64,000 nucleotides of DNA from Candidatus Pantoea persica (GCF_013753875.1 NZ_SMDS01000010.1:248001-312000); one strand, 5' to 3'. Shown: positions 51,102-61,239, numbered from the stretch's first letter. Notes: generated by a model from the letters alone, not told the origin. Made by a program: numbers and translations.

Positions 51102-52109
51102 AGCGCCATCGCCTGAATTAGTGACCGACGCCACACTTTGCCGCTGCGCCACGGAATGGCGACGCACCAGCGTCGGCATAAAGATATGCTGCGCGCTGGC
51201 GTCCAGCTGGCCGGCGGCGCCGAGCAGTGCCAGCTCTGTTGCCAGTTTTGCCATAGAAACAATGGGACAGCGCACATTGGTCAGCTGAGGATCGGTGTAG
51301 CGAGAAATAGGAATGTCATCGAAGCCGATGACTGAGAAATGCTGCGGCACCTGAATGCCGTTGTCTTTCAGCGCGGTGAGCGCGCCCGCAGCCATGCTGT
51401 CGTTATAGGCGAAAATCGCGCTGAGGTGGACGTTGCGCCCCAGCGGCTCCACCATCATCGCCTCGCCGCCTTGCATATCGGGTTCGGCGCTGACAATCCA
51501 GCTCTCCTGCGGCCAGATGCCCTGCTCCGCCAGCCGTCGCGTCGCGGCTGCACATCCTCGATGTCATGGCTGGAGCAGAGATAGCCGATGCGCCCGTGCC
51601 CCATGCTGCTGCATGCGGGTCGCCATCAGCGCGCCCGCCACGTTATCCAGGCTGACGCAGCGATGGGCGAAACCAGGCACAATGCAGTTGACCGGGCACC
51701 TGCTGCATAAAACTGGCCAGCTCCTTGTCTGAAAGCGTTTTCGCGTGCACTACCAGCGCGCTACAGCGCTGGCGGATCAGCACCTCAATCGCGTGGCGCT
51801 CTTTCTCCTCCGGATGCCAGGAGTTACTGATCAACACATGTTTATGCATGCGCTGCGCCATGGTATCGACCGCTTTGACCTGCGCACCCAAAAGGGCTCG
51901 GAGACACTCATCCCCACCGCGCCGATGGTGTCGCTGACCTGCGTCGCCAGCGCCTGCGCGTTGGCGTTGGGCCGGTAACCCAGCGACTCGACGGCCTGCA
52001 ATACGGCGTCGCGCGTGTCGGCAGCCACGGCGCTGCTGCTATTCAGCATGCGGGAGAGGGTCGCCACCGACCCTCCTGCCAGACGGGCAACATCACGAAT
52101 CGTTATCAT
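51096..52109 (-). pseudogene. galS: GalS, galactose isorepressor, broken
   Basis: LacI-family repressor of mgl and gal genes. [20 protein letters not shown] is the helix-turn-helix, with Gly where the family has Val (AGVSVAT), then [21 protein letters not shown] slip follows near 51900 after [25 protein letters not shown] is in another frame, with a slip near 51690 (core LINRxVPG lost), near 51600 and near 51550. The C-terminal core ([40 protein letters not shown]) is clean to TAA at 51096-51098. At least four lesions. Confidence 0.9.
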
Positions 52110-52249
52110 GCAGCAGTTCCACTGAGGAAAAAAAGCATCACTTCAGGAAGTAACCCGCCGCTATTCTGTCAGGCGCGGCTGATTGGCAGCGTGAATTGCG
52201 TCACACTGATGAAAGCGATTACATACAATTATGTAACCTTTGTGATGAA

Positions 52250-53411
52250 TATCATTGTCCGGAGGCGGGACGATGCGGCGGCTTGCCTGCTGCGTCAGGC
52301 GGCGCCACAGCCCACTCCAGCGGTCCCTGAGAAAAGAAGCGCAGCCAGAGCAGTGAAAAGAGGATGTTAACCAGCCAGACGGCCGGCACAAATGCCAGCA
52401 GCTGCAGGCGATCGTAGTGCATGAAAAGCTGAAAGCGGTAAAACAGCGTGGTGCAGATCAGGGTCTGTAATACATAGTTGGTCAGCGCCATGCGCCCGAC
52501 GCACTGGATGGCATAGCTGAAGCGCCAGCGCGCCAGCTGCAGCCACCATGCGAGAATCAGCGTGGCGTAGCCTAGGCTGATAAAGGGACTGGAGAGGTCG
52601 CGCGGCACCTGTAGAAAAAAGGCGCTCCAGCGAGACGACCAGTGCAGCGCCCACTGCGCCCAGCACGCCGGCGAGCGAAATGGCATAGCCCACCGACAGC
52701 AGCGTCAGGGCACAGCGGCGATAGTGGCGCGCGCTGAACTCGCCGATCAGCCAGCCGCTGCGCAGCAGCGCCGCGCCCATCATCATCAGGCCGGCCAGCT
52801 GCCAGCCATACTGCGAGGCGAGCACCATCAGGCTGGAAGAGAGATGGTCGAGACGGTTATGCACCGCCTCCCAGCCGCCCGCCAGCTTCCAGAAGCGTTC
52901 ATACTGCAGATCGGCCTCGCCGGGGATCCACGAGCTGTTCGGCGCGGGATCGGAGATCAAACCGAATATCAGCAGCACGCCGCAGCCCATCAGATAGAGC
53001 AGCGTGCCGGTATGCAGCAGATTGCGCGTCGAAGGGGCGTCGCGCAGCATGCGCCAGACGATCAGGCCGACAATGGCTTAATCCAGTAGGATATCCCCTT
53101 CCCACATAGCCACGGCGTGAAACAGACCGAGAAGCGCCAGCAGCGTCAGGCGCGAAGAGAGCCAGCGGCCGCCGCGCGGCCGCTGCAGTTGCAGGCCCGC
53201 GCCGAACAGCAGGGCAAAAGAGCGTCAGGAATTTCAGCTGCGCCAGGGTGTCGAGCACCGCCCAGGTCCAGATGTCAGCGGCGCGCGGCGCGCCGTGCCA
53301 GGCGGGATTGAGATAGGCGGCAAAAGGCAGGGCGAAGCCCACGATGTTAAGCAACAGAATGCCGAGAATGGTGCAGCCGCGAATGAAATCCAGCTCAAGA
53401 TAACGTTGCAT
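52250..53411 (-). pseudogene. yeiB: YeiB, DUF418 membrane protein, broken
   Basis: Predicted multi-helix inner-membrane protein of unknown function. From ATG 53411 come MQRYLELDFIRGCTILGILL, LLNIVGFALPFAAYLNPAWH and TLAQLKFLTLF, then a slip near 53220. TAA occurs near 53079 (ILLD*AIVGLIVWRM). A frame with GCGVLLIFGLISDPAPNSSW, LMMMGAALLRSGWLIGEFSA and SVGYAISLAGVLGAVGAALV follows. A slip near 52620 precedes LGYATLILAWWLQLARWRFS, RMALTNYVLQTLICTTLFYR and LFSLLWLRFFSQGPLEW, DUF418 hallmarks. The end past GPLEW slips again. The spacer 52110-52249 to galS shows nothing further. Confidence 0.87.
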
Positions 53412-53633
53412 AGCGATCCCTGTTGCCGTCTATAACCGCCGTCAGCGAACCCCGCCGACGACGCGGGAACCAGGCGTCCCGCGTCAAAACGTCGGGAGCC
53501 GGACTGAATCACGCCGCGCGCGGGAAGCGCGGGCGCGCCTCAGGATAAAGCGCGGCCCCGTCGGCGGCGATGCCGTTACCAAGCGGCCAACGCTTGAGTT
53601 ATCTCGCCCGCGCGCTCGGCCGCCGGAGCAGCT

Positions 53634-54299
53634 TTATACGTGTCGCACCGCGCGCAAAAATTCCTGGCGGGTATTCTGGCTCGATTTGAACAAGCCGCCC
53701 AGCGAAGTAGTGGTGGTGGCGCTGGTCGCGTCTTTCACGCCGCGCGCCTTGACGCAGTAGTGCACAGCGTCGATAGAGACCGCGACGTTGTTAGTGCCGA
53801 GCAGCGTTTGCAGCGCCACCAGCACCTGCTGAGCCAGACGCTCCTGCACCTGCGGGCGCTGGGCGAAAAACTGCACGATGCGGTTAATTTTCGACAGGCC
53901 GATCACCTTCTCTTTTGGGATATAGGCTACGGTGGCTTTACCGTCGATAATCACGAAGTGGTGTTCGCAGGTGCTGGTCAGCGTGATATTGCGCACTGTG
54001 ACCATCTCATCCACTTTCATCTTGTTTTCGATGACGGTGATTTTCGGGAAGTTGGCGTAGTCCAGACCGGAGAACGCTTCATCCACATACATTTTGGCGA
54101 TGCGATGCGGCGTATCCATCAGGCTGTCATCCTCAAGATCCAGATTCAGCAACTGCATGACTTTGGTCATATGGCCGGCGATCAGGCGCTTACGGGTTTC
54201 ATCATCCATCTCGCGTGTAGGCGCGCGCAGCGGGGTTTCCAGACCGCGCGCCAGCAGCGCTTCATGAACCAGGATAGCTTCCTGACTAAGGGTGCTCAT
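53634..54299 (-). CDS. folE: GTP cyclohydrolase I
   Basis: First step of folate (and 7-deazapurine) synthesis: GTP to dihydroneopterin triphosphate. 221 residues (E. coli 222), intact. [40 protein letters not shown], the zinc Cys/His pair in [40 protein letters not shown] and the third zinc Cys in [16 protein letters not shown] are all present. It lies between dead yeiB and MFS/LysR remnants. Confidence 0.97.
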   Translation of the reverse strand: MSTLSQEAILVHEALLARGLETPLRAPTREMDDETRKRLIAGHMTKVMQLLNLDLEDDSLMDTPHRIAKMYVDEAFSGLDYANFPKITVIENKMKVDEMVTVRNITLTSTCEHHFVIIDGKATVAYIPKEKVIGLSKINRIVQFFAQRPQVQERLAQQVLVALQTLLGTNNVAVSIDAVHYCVKARGVKDATSATTTTSLGGLFKSSQNTRQEFLRAVRHV

Positions 54300-54420
54300 T
54301 ACTCTTCTCCGACAGGTGTAACGCCAGCTGTAAAGGTCGGCGGGTTCAATTCTGAGCGCGTATTGTGAAGCTTTCCGGTTGGGTAATCCAGCAATCAGTC
54401 TGATTGGTGATGAAAGCTTT

Positions 54421-54807
54421 TCATGATGCGCGGCGCCAGACCAGCAGGCCGTCCGCCGCCAGGCCCAGCGCGGCGATCCACAGCGCAGGTTCCAGCCGGT
54501 GCAGCAGCGCGGTAGAGATCGATGAGAGCATCGGCCCCGCCAGCTGCACCACGAGAAGAAAGCCGCCGCCCACCAGCAGCGCGCCGATCAGCAGGCCGGC
54601 GAAGCCTGGCAGCCACACCGCCGCCAGCACGCCCAGCGCCTGCGCCCAGAGCGCCAGCCGCCGGTTGCTGCGCCCGAAGCCGCGCGTCAGGATACCAAGG
54701 GCGATGCCGATGATCGCCGCGCCGCCGAAAATCGGCCAGACGAACTGGGCGAAGGCGGCCGCCGCGATCTGCGACAGAAAGGCGCTGAGCGCCACGCGTA
54801 AAGCCAT
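54421..54807 (-). pseudogene. Remnant of a hydrophobic transporter (possibly YbfB/YjiJ-type MFS)
   Basis: 128 codons from ATG 54807 (MALRVALSAFLSQIAAAAFA), with about four hydrophobic segments, GGAAIIGIALGILTRGF and LALWAQALGVLAAVWLPGFA, ending [15 protein letters not shown]. The pattern suggests the start of an MFS protein joined to a later part by internal deletion. Its divergence from a LysR-type gene 100 bases away is the usual arrangement of YbfB-type transporters with their regulator. The family assignment is an inference. It could also be an intact small membrane protein. Confidence 0.45.
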
Positions 54808-54913
54808 TGCACCACTCCTGCGGTTTAACTATCGCTTGCTTTTATAGCATGCAGCCTTATTAAACTCACGAAAAATGAATAATTCTTACCAAGTTGTTTA
54901 CGAGAAGAGAATA

Positions 54914-55799
54914 CATGGATCCTGTGGACGAAACCGGTTCGCTGGCGCGGCGCGCCGCGGAACAACTCCATCGCGTCCCGTCCAACCTCACTACCTCACT
55001 ACGCGGCTGCGCTAGCTGGAAGAGGAGATTGGCGTCGACCTGTTTATTCGTGAGAAGCAGCGCATTCGCCTGTCGCCGATGGGCCATAACTTTCTCAACT
55101 ACACGCAGCGTATACTGACGCTGAGCGACGAGGCGCTGAGCATGGCGTGTGCGGGCGATCCGGCCGGCAATTTCGCGCTCGGCTCGATAGAGAGCACCGC
55201 CGCGATGCGCCTGCCCGGGCTGCTGGCCGCCTACCACCAGCGCTACCCGCAGGTGGCGCTGTCGCTGATCACCGGCACCTCCGGCGAGATTATCGACAAG
55301 GTACGCGAGGGAACGCTGGTCGACGGCCCGGCGCCTTGGGACAAGCTCAACGGCTGCATCGCCTTTCGCGGGCCGCTGATCCTGATCACTAGCCTCGATC
55401 ACGTGCCGATCCACAGCGCTCGCGACACCCAGAACGACACCCTGTTCGCCTTCCGCAACAGCTGCTCCTACCGGGTGAAGCTGGAGGCCTGGTACTGGTA
55501 CCGCGACAGCAGCACGGCTGCCGCACAGCGTCATGGAGATTCAGTCCTACCACGCCATGATGACGTGCGTGGCGGGCGTGGCGATGATCCCGGAATCGGT
55601 GCTGAAGCAGATGCCGGAGCGCGCCCGCGTACAGGCGCATACACTGCCGCCCGCCTATCGCGACGCCGCGACTTGGCTGATGTGGCGCCGCGACGCCTTT
55701 ACGCCCAACGTCGAAGCCCTGAAATATTTAATCATCGATATGTTTGACGACCGCCAGCAGGATGACTGGCTGCTGCATCCGCTGCAGGCCGCAAACTAA
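54914..55799 (+). pseudogene. LysR-family regulator, broken
   Basis: From ATG 54914 the first codons (MDPVDETGSLARRAAEQLHR) show the helix-turn-helix with one inserted base near 54952 (native ETGSLARAAEQLHRVPSNLT). IGVDLFIREKQRIRLSPMGH continues in another frame, then NFLNYTQRILTLSDEALSMA and GNFALGSIESTAAMRLPGLL of the effector domain. After EGTLVDGP about 15 residues are missing. A slip near 55530 leads to MEIQSYHAMMTCVAGVAMIP and VLKQMPERARVQAH, a pattern close to the YneJ/PtrR subgroup. It ends TAA 55797-55799. The DNA-binding part is destroyed. Confidence 0.8.
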
Positions 55800-55802
55800 A
55801 TC

Positions 55803-55971
55803 CTTTTTTCGCGCTTTGCAGCTGCCGGGCATCGTGCAGGATTACCTCGACGGCAAGTTCGCGCTGAATGACTTCATCACCCACACCGTGCCGCTAGAAG
55901 AGAGCAACGACGCGTTCGATCTGATGCATGAAGGGAAGTCAATCCGTTCCGTAGTGCATTTCAACAAGTAA
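55803..55971 (+). pseudogene. frmA: FrmA, C-terminal scrap of glutathione-dependent formaldehyde dehydrogenase
   Basis: Only the last 50 or so residues of class III alcohol dehydrogenase remain: [40 protein letters not shown] and [10 protein letters not shown]. The zinc-binding and nucleotide-binding domains are gone. The join with the LysR gene is immediate, so one deletion probably took most of frmA. The hydrolase gene follows after 12 bases, as in frmAB-like operons. Confidence 0.88.
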
Positions 55972-55983
55972 CCGGGAGGCGAT

Positions 55984-56824
55984 ATGGCATCCACGCTGGA
56001 ACTGCTGGAAGAGCACCGGATGTTTGGTGGCTGGCAGCAACGCTGGCGTCATACGTCGGCCGTGCTGAACTGCCCGATGACCTTCAGCATTTTTCTGCCG
56101 AATCCAAAAGGCGATCCGCCGCCGCCGGTGTGGTTCCTGGCGGGTTTAACCTGCAGCGATGAGAACTTCAGCACCAAGGCCGGGGCGCAGCGCGTTGCGG
56201 CGGAGCTGGGTCTGGTGTTGATTATGCCGGACACCAGCCCGCGCGGCGAGGCGGTGGCTAATGACGATACCTACGATCTCGGCCAGGGCGCAGGGTTCTA
56301 TCTCAACGCCACCCAGGCGCCCTGGTCGGCGCACTTCCGCATGTTCGACTACCTGAGCGAGGAGCTGCCAGCGTTAATCGCCGACAACTTCAGCGTCAGC
56401 GAACGGCAGTCGATCATGGGCCACTCGATGGGCGGCCACGGCGCGCTGATGCTGGCGCTGCGCCTCGGCAACCGCTTTGCCTCCGCGTCATCGTTCGCGC
56501 CTATCGTCAATCCCAGCAAGGTGCCCTGGGGGCAGAAAGCGTTCAGCACCTATCTGGGCGAAGATCGCGCCGCCTGGCGCGACTATGACAGCTGCACGCT
56601 GATTCGCGAGGTGCAGACGCGCCTGCCGATGCTGATTGACCAGGGTGACAGAGATCAGTTCCTGGCGGATCAGCTGCAGCCGGAGCGACTGGACAGAGTG
56701 GCGAAAGAGATAGGATTCCCGCTGACGCTGCGCGTGCAGACGGGCTACGACCACAGCTACGACTTCAATCGCCTCCTTTGTTGAGGATCATCTGCGCTTC
56801 CATGCGCAGCATCTGCTGGTGTAG
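55984..56824 (+). pseudogene. yeiG: YeiG/FrmB-like S-formylglutathione hydrolase, frameshifted at the end
   Basis: Serine hydrolase that releases formate from S-formylglutathione. It starts [20 protein letters not shown] after GGGAGGCGAT. Nucleophile Ser in [17 protein letters not shown], Asp in [20 protein letters not shown] and His in [11 protein letters not shown] are all in frame. At about 56769 an extra base changes the last 12 or so codons. The native end [21 protein letters not shown] 56822-56824, is in another frame and the readable frame stops at 56784. The triad is retained, so residual activity is conceivable, but its partner frmA is gone. Confidence 0.85.
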
Positions 56825-56829
56825 ACAGT

Positions 56830-56850
56830 TCAGGGCCGCAATGCGGCCCA
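56830..56850 (+). terminator. Hairpin after yeiG
   Basis: GGGCCGC-AAT-GCGGCCC, a 7-bp perfect stem just after the native yeiG stop, without a T run. A similar hairpin with a T run lies at 57004-57026 (AGGGCC...GGCCCTTTTT) and is the more likely terminator. Confidence 0.45.
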
Positions 56851-56874
56851 CAGACGGCTCTCAACTTAAGGAGT

Positions 56875-56990
56875 GGGTGGCAGGGACAGAAGAACAAAGC
56901 GTCCCGCACCAGGGAAGGCGCAGGCCGAGCTGGCAGGGATGCCGCTTTTTGCGTCTTTGCGATCTGTCCCTGCCAGCCGCGACGGCACAT
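56875..56990 (-). repeat. Dispersed multi-hairpin repeat, copy E (internally deleted)
   Basis: Contains the left end (GAACAAAGCGTCCCGCACCA) joined directly to the right end (GCGCAGGCCGAGCTGGCAGG, then TTTTTGCGTCTTTGCGATC). The terminator-like hairpin and the GCACCTC hairpin are missing. GGCAGGGACAGA and TCTGTCCCTGCC-like words flank it as an inverted pair. It lies between the convergent yeiG and ABC ATPase genes. Confidence 0.75.
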
Positions 56991-57027
56991 TGCCGACAAT
57001 CTCAGGGCCGCTATGAGGCCCTTTTTC

Positions 57028-57816
57028 TTAAACCAGTTCCGACCCCACCAACCCGTCGATCATCACCTGCAGCATCCCCTGCGAGCAGTGTTCAATACGC
57101 CCTTGCACGCCGTACACTTGTGCCAGCGTCTCTGGCGTAATCACCCGAGCCGGTACGTCGTCGGCGATTAGCGCACCCGCTTTCAGCATCAGCGCATGGT
57201 GCGCATGACGCAGGGCAATATTGATGTCGTGTACCACCACCACGGTGACGATGTTGCGCTGGGCGGTTTCACGCCGCACCAGATCCATCACGTGGAACTG
57301 GTAGTTAAGATCCAGCGCGCTCAAGGGCTCGTCCAGCAGCAGCAGCTCCGGGCAACGGATCAGCGACTGCGCCAGGCCGACCAGCTGCTTCTGCCCGCCC
57401 GATAGCTGATCGAGATAGCGCATCGCCAGATGCGCGATGTCGAGCTGCTCCAGCAGATACATCACCTCCGCTTCGCTGGCGGCGCTGTGCAGCCCGCCGG
57501 AGGCGCGCTGCGCCACGATAATTGACTCCAGCACGTGCAGATGCACGCCCGCCGGCAGCGACTGCGGCAGATAGACCACGCGCTGGGCACGACAGGCGAA
57601 CGGCTGCTGCATCAGCTCTTCGCCGTTCAGCCACAGCTCCCCCTGCCCTTTGTTCAACCCGGCCAGCGCGCGCAACAGCGTCGACTTGCCGCAGCCGTTC
57701 GGCCCGAGCAGCACGGTGATCTTGCCGCGTGGCAGCTGCGCCACGCTGAGATCCTCAATTACCCTGCGCTTCGGGTAGCTGGTGGTGAAATGCTTTAGCG
57801 TCAGTCCCTGGGTCAT
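57028..57816 (-). CDS. Iron-siderophore-type ABC transporter ATPase (FecE/FepC-like)
   Basis: 262 residues, intact. Walker A LLGPNGCGKSTLLRALAGLN, Q-loop VVYLPQSLPAGVHLHVLESI, signature YLDQLSGGQKQLVGLAQSLI, Walker B PELLLLDEPLSALDLNYQFH and the switch His in VVVVHDINIALRHAHHALML are all there. The start overlaps the permease stop (ATGA at 57813-57816), so the two are coupled. The family takes up Fe(III)-siderophores, haem or vitamin B12. The upstream Fur-like box favours iron. No binding protein or TonB receptor gene is visible nearby. Confidence 0.92.
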   Translation of the reverse strand: MTQGLTLKHFTTSYPKRRVIEDLSVAQLPRGKITVLLGPNGCGKSTLLRALAGLNKGQGELWLNGEELMQQPFACRAQRVVYLPQSLPAGVHLHVLESIIVAQRASGGLHSAASEAEVMYLLEQLDIAHLAMRYLDQLSGGQKQLVGLAQSLIRCPELLLLDEPLSALDLNYQFHVMDLVRRETAQRNIVTVVVVHDINIALRHAHHALMLKAGALIADDVPARVITPETLAQVYGVQGRIEHCSQGMLQVMIDGLVGSELV

Positions 57817-58871
57817 ACGTTCCCCCGATAGCGCAGGATAATGCTGAGGAAAAACGGCACGCCCACCAGCGAGGTCACGATGCCGATCGGGATAATGACG
57901 CCGGGTATCAGGTTTTTCGACGTTACGGAGGCCATCGACAGCACCAGCGCGCCGGTCAGGGCGCTGGCGGGCAGATAGTAGCGATGATCTTCGCCGAAGA
58001 TCATACGGGCGATATGCGGCGCCACCAGGCCGATAAAGCCGATCGGCCCGACGAAGGCCACCGCCAGCGCGGAGAGAATGCTGATGCGCAGCAGCGTGGC
58101 GAGACGCAGGCGGCGCACGTCGATGCCGAAGCTCACCGCACGATCCTCACCAAGGCGCAGCGCGGTCAGCTTCCAGCTGCTGAGCAGCGAAAACGGCAGC
58201 AGCAGCGCAAAGGCACCGCTCAGCACGCCGAGTTTCTCCCACGAGGCGCGCACCAGGCTGCCCATGGTCCAGAACACCAGCCCCTGCAGGGTGTCCTCGC
58301 TGGCGATAAACTGCATCATGGAAACTAGCGCGTTAAAGGTGAACACCAGCGCGATGCCGAACAGCACCACGCCAGAGGTGGAGACGCGCGTCCAGCGCGT
58401 CACGCCGTCCAGCATCAGCGCGGCGAACAGCGCAAAGACAAAGGCGTTGGCAGAGGTCAGCCACTGGTCCGGCACGCCGGGAATGCCGATGCCGAGGATA
58501 ATCGCCAGCGCCGCGCCAAAGGCCGCCGCCGAAGAGACGCCGAGGGTAAAGGGACTGGCCAGCGGGTTGTTGAGGATGGTCTGCATCTCGGCACCCGCCA
58601 GTCCGAGGCAAAAGCCGACCACCACCGCCATCAGCGCGTAGGGCAAGCGGATGTCCCAGACGATCACGCGCGTGCCGGCGTCAACCGTCGCGGGATGAAG
58701 CAGAGACTGCCACAGAGTCGGCAGCGAAAGCCCGGCCGGGCCGAGCGTAAAGTCGAGCACCAGCGAGGCGATAATCGCCAGCGTCAGCACGGCGATCATC
58801 AGCATACGGCGCCGCAGCACCTGACGATAGCGGCCCATTGCGCCCTGTGCGGGCAGGGTTGAATCCGTCAT
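57813..58871 (-). CDS. Iron-siderophore-type ABC transporter permease (FecCD family)
   Basis: 352 residues from ATG 58871 (MTDSTLPAQGAMGRYRQVLR), intact. FecCD hallmarks: RLPYALMAVVVGFCLGLAGA, EMQTILNNPLASPFTLGVSS, AAAFGAALAI, LGEDRAVSFGIDVRRLRLAT and AVAFVGPIGFIGLVAPHIAR, with MIFGEDHRYYLPASAL. About ten helices. A single permease of this length works as a homodimer with the ATPase. A Fur-like box lies about 55-75 bases upstream of the start. The frame is also open upstream into lysP remnants because lysP has lost its own stop phase. The true start is set by family fit. Confidence 0.92.
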   Translation of the reverse strand: MTDSTLPAQGAMGRYRQVLRRRMLMIAVLTLAIIASLVLDFTLGPAGLSLPTLWQSLLHPATVDAGTRVIVWDIRLPYALMAVVVGFCLGLAGAEMQTILNNPLASPFTLGVSSAAAFGAALAIILGIGIPGVPDQWLTSANAFVFALFAALMLDGVTRWTRVSTSGVVLFGIALVFTFNALVSMMQFIASEDTLQGLVFWTMGSLVRASWEKLGVLSGAFALLLPFSLLSSWKLTALRLGEDRAVSFGIDVRRLRLATLLRISILSALAVAFVGPIGFIGLVAPHIARMIFGEDHRYYLPASALTGALVLSMASVTSKNLIPGVIIPIGIVTSLVGVPFFLSIILRYRGNV

Positions 58872-58924
58872 AGAAAGCCTGTTCAGTGGGTTCGGTCGAA
58901 AACGCAGCCACACACAATAGAGCA

Positions 58925-58943
58925 GATGATAATAATTATCAAT
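58925..58943 (-). promoter_or_regulatory. Putative Fur box
   Basis: GATGATAATAATTATCAATT resembles the Fur consensus of repeated GATAAT units (GATAATGATAATCATTATC). It sits about 55-75 bases ahead of the FecCD-type permease start, a usual operator position. Confidence 0.65.
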
Positions 58944-59020
58944 TCTTTGACGGGCACAAACCCGCGCCCAGACGAAAAAATCGCGGGCAGGCCTCGCTCT
59001 GTGTGCAAAGAGAGGTAGCC

Positions 59021-60249
59021 TTAGCCTTTGTGCGTCGGAAACTCCATCTCGCTGTACGAAGCGGGTGCCGCGCGTCAGCTTGTAGCCCATCCAGATAATC
59101 AGAAACAGCAGCAGGCCGATGATATAGGTGGCGGCGACGCCGTACCAGTCGATGCGGTCCGCCAGAAACGCCTGGTAGTTCTGACCGAGGGTGATGATCA
59201 GGTAGAGCACAAAGGCGAAGATCGGGCCGAGCGGGAAAAAGCCCGAACGGTAAGGCAGGTTGCTCAGGCTGTGGCCCTGCGCGATATAGCCGCGGCGGAA
59301 GCGATAGTGGCTGATGGCGATGCCGAGCCAGGAGATAAAGCCGGTCATTCCGGAGGTGTTCAGCAGCCACAGGTAGACCTCCTGATTGCCGAACTTCGAG
59401 CTCAGGAAGCAGAGCGCGGCCACCACCGTGGTGGCTAGCAGCGCGTTGCGCGGCACGCCACCCTTCGACAGGCGAGCAAAAATGCTCGGCGCCTTGCCTT
59501 CGCACGCCAGGTTATAGAGCATGCGCGTTGAGGCGTACATGCCGGAGTTGCCCGCCGACAGCACCGCAGTCAGGATCACCGCGTTCATCACCGCAGCGGC
59601 GGAGAGCAGGCCCGCGTTCTGGAACACCAGCGTAAACGGACTGACGCTGATGTCGGTCACGTCATTGTGCAGCAGCTGCGGATCGGTATAGGGCGGGATC
59701 AGGCTGATAATCAGGATAGCGAAGATGAAGATAGAACAGCAGAATACGCCAGAACACCTGGCGCACCGCGCGCGGAATATTCTTCGCCGGATTTTCCGAC
59801 TCATCCGCCGCGATGCCAATCAGTTCAATGCCCTGGAACGAGAAGCCGACAATCATCACCACGCCGATCATCGCGGCGAATCCGCCGGCGAACGGCGCGT
59901 CGCCCACCTGCCAGTTCTGCTAGCCGGCGTGCTCGCCGCCGCGTAGGATGCCGAGGATCATCAGCACGCCCACCACGATAAAGATAATCACGGTGGTAAC
60001 CTTGATCAGCGAGAACCAGTACTCCGCTTCGCAGAAGCCTTTTACCAAGATGGTGTTCAGCAGGAACATCAGGCCAATCAGCGCATAGGAGAGCAGCGCC
60101 CCGCCCGGCCCCGCCTGAGAAATGGTGGCGCCAGAGGCGACAAACAGACCGGTGCCGATCGATCCGCCAATGGCGATCATCGTCAGGTGACGCACCTTTA
60201 ACTCACGTCGTAACGCAGGTTGTTGTGTTGTATTTGTGTCGTTATGCAT
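59021..60249 (-). pseudogene. lysP: LysP, lysine-specific permease, broken
   Basis: APC-family lysine importer and CadC co-sensor. MHNDTNTTQQPALRRELKVR then HLTMIAIGGSIGTGLFVASG. After LLSYALIGLM about 85 residues are missing in frame, and FLLNTILVKGFCEAEYWFSL follows. TAG at 59921-59923 stands where E. coli has Trp (GEHAGW). A slip near 59735 moves SVSPFTLVFQNAGLLSAAAV, GNSGMYASTRMLYNLACEGK and WLGIAISHYRFRRGYIAQGH to another frame. A final slip near 59050 displaces the native end (...YSEMEFPTHKG, TAA 59021-59023), so the frame runs on into the neighbouring permease. Confidence 0.9.
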
Positions 60250-60378
60250 GTGTAAACACTAGGCTCGCTAAAAATGAGGCGCGATTGTAGCAACTCACTC
60301 TGCTCTGTATAGCATTGCCGTCCTGTTATTAGTTACCTTAATGATCGCCGATGAATTATAAGCAAATACCGCTTGATG

Positions 60379-61239
60379 CTATTCTCGGCAGTAGGCGAGA
60401 AAGCGCTGCAGCGCCCGGGAAAGATGCTTCTGGCGGTGGTGAATGCGGTAGAGGGTGCGCGTCAGGCGCGGCACCGGCAGCGCCACCAGCGTGCCCGCGT
60501 CAAGCTGATCGGCGATCACCCGGCGCGACAGGCAGCTGATGCCCATATTGTGGCGCACCGCATGCTTGATCGCCTCGGAGTTACCCAGCTCCATACCCAG
60601 CTGAAAGGTCGGCAGATGGGCCAGCATCAGATAGTCGACTATTTCCCGCGTGCCGGAGCCGCGCTCGCGCAGGATCCAGGGCGCGTTGCCGAGGCTCTCC
60701 AGCGTCACCGGCTGCTGCAGTATCGCGGCATCGGGCGCGGCGAACACCACCAGCTCATCCTCCAGCCAGGGCTCGCTCACCAGCTCAGTCACGTGGCATG
60801 GCCCCTCGATTAGGCCGACGTCGACGCGAAAATCGGCCACCGCGTTGATCACATCCTGGCTGTTGCCGACGCTCAGTTCCAGCGGCAGGCCAGGAAAGTC
60901 GCGGCGGTAGGCCGCCATCATGCCCGGCAGCAGGTAGTTGCCGATGGTGCTGCTGGCGAAGATGCGGATGGCGCCGTTTTCCTCTTTAAACAGCTGCTCA
61001 ATCTCCCCTGCCTGCTCCAGCAGCCCGATGGCGCTCGGATAGAGCAGGCGGCCATGTTCATTCAGCACCAGCCGTTTGCCCACGCGGTCGAACAACTGCA
61101 CGCCAAGCTGGTTTTCCAGCTCGGCCAGCGCCGCGCTCACCGCCGACTGCGAGAGCGCCAGAATCTGCGACGCCTGGGTGGTGGAGCCGCTTTTCAGCAC
61201 CTCGGTAAAGACTTCAATCTGACGTAGGGTGATATGCAC
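60379..61239 (-). CDS. yeiE: YeiE, LysR-family regulator
   Basis: 286 residues, intact. [20 protein letters not shown] and [20 protein letters not shown] form the winged helix. [20 protein letters not shown] starts the CysB/CysK-like effector domain, and [20 protein letters not shown] and [16 protein letters not shown] line the ligand cleft. It starts GTG at 61239 with AAGGAGA six bases before, ten bases after the stop of the DUF1232 gene, so the two were an operon. It is one of the few regulators kept intact in the window, although neighbouring lysP and yeiH are broken. Confidence 0.93.
   Translation of the reverse strand: MHITLRQIEVFTEVLKSGSTTQASQILALSQSAVSAALAELENQLGVQLFDRVGKRLVLNEHGRLLYPSAIGLLEQAGEIEQLFKEENGAIRIFASSTIGNYLLPGMMAAYRRDFPGLPLELSVGNSQDVINAVADFRVDVGLIEGPCHVTELVSEPWLEDELVVFAAPDAAILQQPVTLESLGNAPWILRERGSGTREIVDYLMLAHLPTFQLGMELGNSEAIKHAVRHNMGISCLSRRVIADQLDAGTLVALPVPRLTRTLYRIHHRQKHLSRALQRFLAYCRE

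Noticed and set aside
54421-54807. A novel complete small membrane protein
   Set aside because: Possible, but the divergent LysR neighbour and MFS-like segments make a deleted transporter more likely. Kept as a low-confidence pseudogene.
57813-59819. A 668-codon frame as one large transporter gene
   Set aside because: It is a LysP fragment and a complete FecCD permease joined only because lysP lost its stop phase. The permease has its own family-like start at 58871.
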